Assembly: GCA_001839685.1 (NCBI GenBank)
Contig: MLAK01001002.1
Coordinates: 28,239 to 40,066, forward strand
Source of the DNA: Tritrichomonas foetus
Lineage: Eukaryota > Parabasalia > Tritrichomonadida > Tritrichomonadidae
Length of the DNA: 11,828 nucleotides
Direction: 5' to 3'
Shown here: piece by piece, positions 7,688 to 11,828 of the stretch
Position numbering within the stretch: position 1 is the first letter of the stretch
Layout of the letters: each line of letters begins with the position of its first letter
The notes under the pieces: generated by a model
What the model was told of the DNA's origin: nothing
What the model saw: the letters and a program-made list of their open reading frames with translations, nothing else
Database searches by the model: none
Made by a program: the position numbers and the translations under genes

Positions 7688-8518
7688 GAATTTGCATTTT
7701 TGAATGGGATTTTTACAAACTAATTTGAATGAGTATAGAATTATTGAATACTTTCACATTCGAAGTATTTATCTACTTTCCTCAAGATTTAACCTTCATC
7801 TTCAGAAAATAATAGTTCCTCAAAGTTTTTCGTTTACTTTTATTCTCATTCTTAGCACCATAAATTTCATTTTGATTGATTTTCTCATGTAGAATGGTTC
7901 TTCTAAACTGTTCATGTCCCGTAGCGGAAATGCGAAAATTCATCTGCTACGAAAAAAAACAACGTTTTTTCAGATCAAGAAAATCCGAATGTTGCTTTCA
8001 ATTCTATTGAATGAATTTTCTCGTGAGTTGAGTAAATTGAAAACTGTGAATTCGACAGAAATCTATACAATATTTGAATTGTTTTCCCCTAAAGATAGCA
8101 ATTCAATACATGATATTTAAAAGTTTTCCCAATTACTGTTGATTTTTTGAAACTTCAGTTCCCATATTCCTTTCTTTTCTCTAAATATTTACGTTGATTA
8201 AAAGTCAACTTTATTATGTCTTCTTTTCACACTTAACCTTCGATTACATCAATAAAAACCAGAAAGTTTCATCAATAGTTATTGAAAGAATTGAATAATA
8301 TTCAATTTAAGTTGGTGGACTTTTCTGAATATTTCTGTTGATTGATCATGAAATTGATTGAAATATTTCACATTTAAGAAATTATAATTGAATCAATTTA
8401 AAAGAATTTAAATGAATTTTTTACTTAAATTATTAGTTTCATTTAATATTTTCTGAAATGTCTTTCAAAAATAAAAAGTTAATTCAATTTCTAATAAAAC
8501 GCTACAAATCTCACGCAC

Positions 8519-8536
8519 TTTTGAATTAATTCAAAA
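8519..8536. promoter_or_regulatory. Perfect 18-bp palindrome abutting the E2F-like start codon
   Basis: TTTTGAATTAATTCAAAA is fully self-complementary and its last A is the A of the ATG. A dyad at the translation/transcription start could bind a dimeric regulator or form a leader hairpin. Both are inference. No exact TCAYTW initiator lies nearby; the closest is GCACTT at 8515-8520, one base off TCACTT. Confidence 0.45.
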
Positions 8537-9276
8537 TGTTAACAAAGCATCTCCCTAAAGATGTACTCCCATTCCGCACAAAAAGGAAGTATAAGAATTC
8601 CCATTCACTTGTATCAGTTTTCCAAAATATTGTCCATGATTACGAAGAACGACACCCAAATGATATTGCAATTATGAAAGTCGCAAAAACGAACAACATA
8701 CAGCATCGAAGAGTGTACGATTTCTTTAATATGCTGACATCATTAAATATTTGCCAATATTTGATCAAAGGGAAATTATCATGGGTTGGCCTATCCTCAC
8801 TCACCCAAACTCTACAAGAATCCTATACAAAGCTAGAATGTGAATCAATAGACATACCTATGGATACCCTTTTTTGTGTAGGTGCATCACCTTCTTTAGG
8901 AACATTAGCTTTGAAATTTTTATGCTTATATATTTATCTAGGAGTGAATACACTATTGCTAAAGAACGTTTCTATGTTGTTTCATGATCCCCGAGCAGAT
9001 ATTAAATCGTTAGAGAGAAGAATCTATTTGGTTCTAAATTTCTTAGAAGTGATAGGTGCTGTTTCGCACACTTCGAAGGCAGGAGAGTATAAGCTTAACC
9101 TTGAAGTAAGCTCAATCATATTTTTGGCCATGGAAACAAAACAAAAAATTTTTACCAATAGAGGAATGCCTACTCTTGAATGTTTACTCAATAGATTAAG
9201 TAGGTCATATATTGATGGTATACAGAGAGATAGAAGAGAGGAATTTGCTGCGATTACTCATTCAAATCTTATATAA
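8536..9276 (+). CDS. E2F/DP-like transcription factor with two tandem winged-helix domains
   Basis: This 246-residue protein most resembles the E2F/DP family of cell-cycle transcription factors. Residues about 23-86 form a first winged helix: SLVSVFQNIVHDY, then the recognition-helix signature HRRVYDFFNMLTSLNI (57-72; family RRxYDxxNVLExxxLI) and the wing strand GKLSWVG (79-85). Residues about 118-188 look like a second one: SLGTLALKFLCLY, then RRIYLVLNFLEVIGAV (161-176) and a final strand YKL. The second signature has Leu where the family has Asp. Two DNA-binding domains without a dimerisation coiled coil or marked box is the plan of atypical E2F7/8 and plant DEL/E2Fe proteins, which bind without DP. 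The C-terminal 60 residues are basic and unassigned; no transactivation or pocket-protein motif is seen. The ATG is the first in frame. Codon usage matches the neighbours. The first domain is well supported, the second is likely. Confidence 0.82.
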   Translation: MLTKHLPKDVLPFRTKRKYKNSHSLVSVFQNIVHDYEERHPNDIAIMKVAKTNNIQHRRVYDFFNMLTSLNICQYLIKGKLSWVGLSSLTQTLQESYTKLECESIDIPMDTLFCVGASPSLGTLALKFLCLYIYLGVNTLLLKNVSMLFHDPRADIKSLERRIYLVLNFLEVIGAVSHTSKAGEYKLNLEVSSIIFLAMETKQKIFTNRGMPTLECLLNRLSRSYIDGIQRDRREEFAAITHSNLI

Positions 9277-9277
9277 A
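9274..9277 (+). terminator. UAAA poly(A)-signal candidate overlapping the E2F-like stop
   Basis: The gene ends TAA followed by A, giving UAAA exactly across the stop, as for the other complete genes. Function here is inferred from T. vaginalis. Confidence 0.45.
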
Positions 9278-9738
9278 TGCGTCCCATGCACATAATTTCG
9301 GAAATTTTTCTTTATTTATTCACTCGTCTTATTATAATATTACCAGTATGACTATAATTAATTATTACATTCGAGTTTATGCAGATTTTTTGTTTTTGTC
9401 GAGATTATTTCATAAAATGTATCTTTTGAGGTTGTATTGCTTACGATGGCTCATATCGTTCAAATTCTGATAACCTCATAGAATTAGAATTTCAGACCAG
9501 CCATTTCAAAAAAGTTCACTATTTTAACAGAAAAAGTTGCAATCGATCATTATCATATTCATCATATTATGGTTAATTACATGCGGTTCCACTGAATCTG
9601 ATCTTTTTTCAAAGCATGTGATCGTGAAGACATTTCACCATTCAATCTGTAAGTTTTGAATGATCTCATTGAAACACCAAACTCAAGGTGAAGTAAAAAC
9701 TGAAAAATATAATTTTTTTTGTTCTATAGTATACAATC
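9277..9738. other. 3' flank of the E2F-like gene up to the transposon
   Basis: These 462 AT-rich bases contain no credible coding frame, RNA gene or strong repeat. They hold the 3' untranslated region of the E2F-like gene and the left flank of the transposon insertion. I see nothing else in them. Confidence 0.55.
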
Positions 9739-9784
9739 TACAGTCACGGCAAAAAGCTCTATACGCGGAGAAAAGCCCTATACA
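9739..9784 (+). repeat. Left terminal inverted repeat of the transposon
   Basis: It begins TACAGTCACGG and contains two copies of AAAAGCYCTATAC at 9752-9764 and 9771-9783, 19 bases apart. Against the complement of the right end there are five mismatches in 46 bases, three of them in the 6-base spacer between the internal copies, so the copies and the outer 11 bases are the conserved parts. The first copy here has T instead of C at the variable position. These are probable transposase-binding sites. Confidence 0.92.
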
Positions 9785-10040
9785 GTCAACTTTTTAAGAT
9801 CCAAACCAATATAAGACTAACAGAGAGTCTATTGGTTCATCCTCAATGATTTTTTTCTTTCTCGAAAAAAAAAATTAATTATCTCATGTTTTTCATTTTT
9901 TCTTTTCTTTTCACAGAAATCATATGAGTGAATTGATATTTCTTTTTAGAGTATATAAAATCAATGAAAAGAAGAAATAAAAAAAATTAACAATAAATAA
10001 TTCTGATGAGATTTTTAAAATTTAGCAATTCGCCAATTTT

Positions 10041-10044
10041 TTTA
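10041..10044 (-). terminator. UAAA poly(A)-signal candidate overlapping the transposase stop
   Basis: The transposase gene ends TAA followed by A, so the element's own gene follows the host stop/UAAA arrangement. This fits long adaptation to a trichomonad host; the signal's function is inferred. Confidence 0.4.
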
Positions 10045-11415
10045 TATTGGTAACTGAATCCGATTCTTATTAGGTTTAAATACTGGTTTTTGATACTCCC
10101 AATGTCCGACTTCTGTGGCGTATCTTCTATCGATAGTAACATCATAAACTCTTGTTTTTATATTATAAGTTGATATCATTCCAGCACGACGAAAAGCTGC
10201 AATAATATTTTTGGGTGAACATGCCATTCTAAAGCTATCAAACATTCTCATCACTTGCATAGTTTGCCATGTGTATTCATCGTCATAATTGAGATTATGC
10301 ATCCACCTTTTCTGATTTGCAAAAATACCTAAATCGAGAACTTGAATTTGATCGGATGTATGAGCTGGTATAAATTTAATAATAACGTTATTTTCGTTAC
10401 ACATCTCTTGAAACTCTGAGTTTCCATGGACAGATAATCCATCCATCAACAATAATGCAGGTCCATCATAATTGACTAAACTTCTCTTTTTCCGTATTTC
10501 AATGAAAAATGACTCAGACCAATTCATAAAGTTTTGTGTTGTAATAAACCCTTTTTTCGAATGATTAATTATTATTTTATCAGGAGTATACCCGGAATCT
10601 AACAGCTCCCTTTCGATTGTTTCCCTTTCAACAATAATAAGTGGCTTTAAACAACTTCCATCAGCTGAAACTCCCGCCAACATTGAAGACCGTTTACTAT
10701 TTCTTCGAACAGGAACATCTGTTTTGTATCCTACAAATTGGGAATTTACAATTACTCTACGAGTATGTGAATCTGTGTACTCACTATGTCCCATCTCATC
10801 AATATTGAATATAAATTCCCCTGGAATTTTGGCTATCGAAAGCAATTCTTCGAGTTCTGCAAAAAAATTGTCCAATTCATTTTGATTATAATGGACTCTA
10901 CATGAATTTTTCTGGACTCCATCAATCGCCTTAAAATCTGAAGAATATGAGATATAATGTCGAATGCTTTCAAGTTTAAGGACGAGATCATATTTTCTAA
11001 TGAGATGATCACGAAGATCTTCGAATGTTGGTGGGTTATTATTTGAAGTCAATTCATTTACAAACCAAACAATTTCACGGTGCTGATCATTGGTAAGTAA
11101 TCGCTTGGCTCCTAATCTTCCAGCTTCATCATTCACTTTTCCAAGATGGTGCTGAACAGTTGATTTACTTGGAAACGTGAAAAAATCTGCAATTACCTGA
11201 TAAGAAATGCTTTTCAGACCTTCTCGTTCAGCTCTCTCTTTGACATAAATGACTTGCTCTCGTTCTGATTCTGCATTACAAAACTCATATGACTCCACCA
11301 CTCTCTGAAAGAAAGAGTGAATGTCTGGATTTTCTCTACAGTGTATGTCAACATCATCAAGAGTATGTGGTTTCTTAAGATCTTGGTTGGGGTGCCTGTT
11401 CTGGTTTATGTCCAT
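10042..11415 (-). CDS. DDE_1-type transposase of a pogo/Tc1-mariner-like element
   Basis: This 457-residue enzyme should cut and rejoin the element's ends at TA sites in the nucleus. Residues about 40-160 are basic and helical, including SYQVIADFFTFPSKSTVQHHL (start 72), and fit a paired helix-turn-helix DNA-binding region. The catalytic core shows FNIDEMG with Asp206, LLLMDGLSVHG with Asp325, and FIPAHTSDQIQVLDLG with Asp361, giving a DD35D triad in the style of DDE_1/pogo/Fot transposases (family pattern LxxDGxxxH then PxHtSdxxQxLDxG). All three Asp are present and the frame is unbroken. The open frame extends six codons further upstream but only to a TTG, and no ATG lies between there and the in-frame TGA at 11473-11475, so the first ATG (11415) is taken as the start. 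An initiator-like TCATTA lies 22-27 bases upstream. The C-terminal 80 residues are unassigned and contain a conserved-looking FRRAGM (408-413). Confidence 0.92.
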   Translation of the reverse strand: MDINQNRHPNQDLKKPHTLDDVDIHCRENPDIHSFFQRVVESYEFCNAESEREQVIYVKERAEREGLKSISYQVIADFFTFPSKSTVQHHLGKVNDEAGRLGAKRLLTNDQHREIVWFVNELTSNNNPPTFEDLRDHLIRKYDLVLKLESIRHYISYSSDFKAIDGVQKNSCRVHYNQNELDNFFAELEELLSIAKIPGEFIFNIDEMGHSEYTDSHTRRVIVNSQFVGYKTDVPVRRNSKRSSMLAGVSADGSCLKPLIIVERETIERELLDSGYTPDKIIINHSKKGFITTQNFMNWSESFFIEIRKKRSLVNYDGPALLLMDGLSVHGNSEFQEMCNENNVIIKFIPAHTSDQIQVLDLGIFANQKRWMHNLNYDDEYTWQTMQVMRMFDSFRMACSPKNIIAAFRRAGMISTYNIKTRVYDVTIDRRYATEVGHWEYQKPVFKPNKNRIQLPI

Positions 11416-11436
11416 ATAATTAATGGCTATCAAAAT

Positions 11437-11442
11437 TAATGA
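11437..11442 (-). promoter_or_regulatory. Initiator-like TCATTA upstream of the transposase gene
   Basis: TCATTA on the minus strand matches the trichomonad initiator TCAYTW exactly. Transcription from its A would give a leader of about 25 bases before the ATG, in the short range usual for T. vaginalis. A 6-base motif is weak in AT-rich DNA, so only position supports it. Confidence 0.35.
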
Positions 11443-11681
11443 TAAACGGGCAGATTTTTGTACTTCATGATTTCAATGGATAAATGGTTGTGAAATCCTT
11501 CAATTTCTATCACTAATTGGTCGTATACCCCGAATTTTAGTGAATTTTAATTTCCTTTTTATCTCTTTTTCTATTAATAATTTTTCGAATTTTTTATTAT
11601 CTTTTTTTAATATTTTACTTCAACATTTAATTAATAAAATATCCTTTTTTCCCTATTAAAAAAAATACTGTTTTTTCTCTT

Positions 11682-11727
11682 TGTATAGGGCTTTTCTCTC
11701 TGTATAGGGCTTTTTTCCGTGACTGTA
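11682..11727 (-). repeat. Right terminal inverted repeat of the transposon
   Basis: Read on the minus strand it begins TACAGTCACGG and carries two identical AAAAGCCCTATAC copies (plus-strand 11702-11714 and 11683-11695) at the same 19-base spacing as the left end. The element end is followed by unrelated flank, which fixes the boundary at the TA. Confidence 0.92.
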
Positions 11728-11761
11728 ATCCAATTATCAATTAATAATGAATAATTGGATT
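11727..11761. repeat. Perfect inverted repeat at the transposon's right flank
   Basis: AATCCAATTAT (11727-11737) and ATAATTGGATT (11751-11761) are exact complements separated by 13 bases. The left arm starts at the final A of the TA duplication, so the element sits at the edge of a potential hairpin in host DNA. The rest of the flank to the window end shows no gene. Confidence 0.7.
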
Positions 11762-11828
11762 TTCAGTTGTTTCTGTCAATTTTTATGGTTGTAGTAGAGT
11801 ATACAGTTGTGATTTTTTGCGCTTCGCT

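Larger units (their letters stand above)
6979..8535. other. 1.55-kb divergent spacer between the armadillo-like and E2F-like genes
   Basis: The two flanking genes point away from each other, so both promoters should lie here. The region is very AT-rich. Open stretches at 7704-7892 and 7914-8120 share one frame and are separated by a single in-frame TAG, but neither resembles a known protein and I do not call them genes. Small repeats at 7037-7070, 7113-7191 and 7553-7687 are listed separately. No RNA gene is recognisable. The armadillo-like ATG has a near-initiator TCATCA directly in front of it, one base off TCAYTW. Confidence 0.55.
9739..11727 (-). mobile_element. Complete Tc1/mariner-pogo-type DNA transposon
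   Basis: The element is bounded by TA at both ends (9739-9740 and 11726-11727), as expected for TA target-site duplication. Between these it is 1,985 bp, starts CAGTCACGG and ends CCGTGACTG; a CAGT terminus is typical of Tc1 and pogo elements. The terminal inverted repeats match at 41 of 46 positions, counting the TA. It holds a single uninterrupted transposase gene on the minus strand with about 300 bases of non-coding sequence on each side. Nothing is frameshifted or deleted, so it may be recently active. It interrupts no visible gene, being inserted in the 3' flank of the E2F-like gene. Superfamily placement rests on TA duplication, termini and transposase motifs together. Confidence 0.93.

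Noticed and set aside
11416..11433. Six-codon N-terminal extension of the transposase starting at TTG
   Set aside because: A nuclear eukaryotic gene is expected to start at ATG; the first ATG in the frame is at 11415 and an in-frame TGA lies upstream at 11473-11475.
1..11828. Spliceosomal introns
   Set aside because: Trichomonad introns have a conserved 3' element with ACTAACACACAG; no such string was seen on either strand, and every gene reads through in one frame.
1..11828. CRISPR array, bacterial operon or phage module
   Set aside because: No regularly spaced repeat-spacer array, ribosome binding sites or bacterial gene families are present; the content is eukaryotic.

Overview
The window looks like nuclear DNA of a trichomonad (Parabasalia), most likely Tritrichomonas- or Trichomonas-like. 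It is strongly AT-rich, with still more AT-rich spacers. The genes are uninterrupted, with no recognisable introns. All four complete reading frames end in TAA followed by A, so a UAAA tetranucleotide overlaps each stop; this is the polyadenylation-signal arrangement described for Trichomonas vaginalis. The protein content fits: a GT61-type glycosyltransferase, an armadillo-like protein, an E2F-type factor and a Tc1/mariner-pogo DNA transposon. Species assignment is inference.

Layout, left to right. Positions 1-2715 (minus) are one uninterrupted frame, cut by the window edge, of a very large Ser/Lys/Glu-rich protein. It has a compact N-terminal region, a basic nuclear-localisation-like patch, a long disordered acidic tail and a 10-residue repeat at the edge. 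Positions 3097-4335 (minus) encode a single-pass GT61-like glycosyltransferase. A 1.2-kb spacer follows, with a 32-T tract, a small hairpin and a dense cluster of TTACTC/GAGTAA motifs, several arranged as palindromes. Positions 5539-6978 (minus) encode an all-helical armadillo/importin-alpha-like protein. A 1.55-kb spacer with small repeats but no convincing gene precedes 8536-9276 (plus), a short protein with two E2F/DP-like winged-helix modules in tandem.

Positions 9739-11727 hold a complete DNA transposon: TA at both ends, 46-bp terminal inverted repeats with two internal 13-bp direct repeats each, and an intact minus-strand DDD transposase (10042-11415). The real start of this transposase is an ATG six codons inside the longest open frame, which begins at a non-ATG codon. 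The element sits between the E2F-like gene and the right edge and interrupts no visible gene; a perfect 11-bp-arm inverted repeat lies directly at its right end.

The host genes do not form an operon or an obvious pathway: one probably nuclear acidic protein, one secretory-pathway enzyme, one helical scaffold and one cell-cycle-type transcription factor. The most interesting items are the tandem-domain E2F-like factor with a degenerate second recognition helix, the apparently intact transposon with its duplicated repeat-in-TIR structure, the TTACTC/GAGTAA cluster, and the large unrecognised acidic protein.
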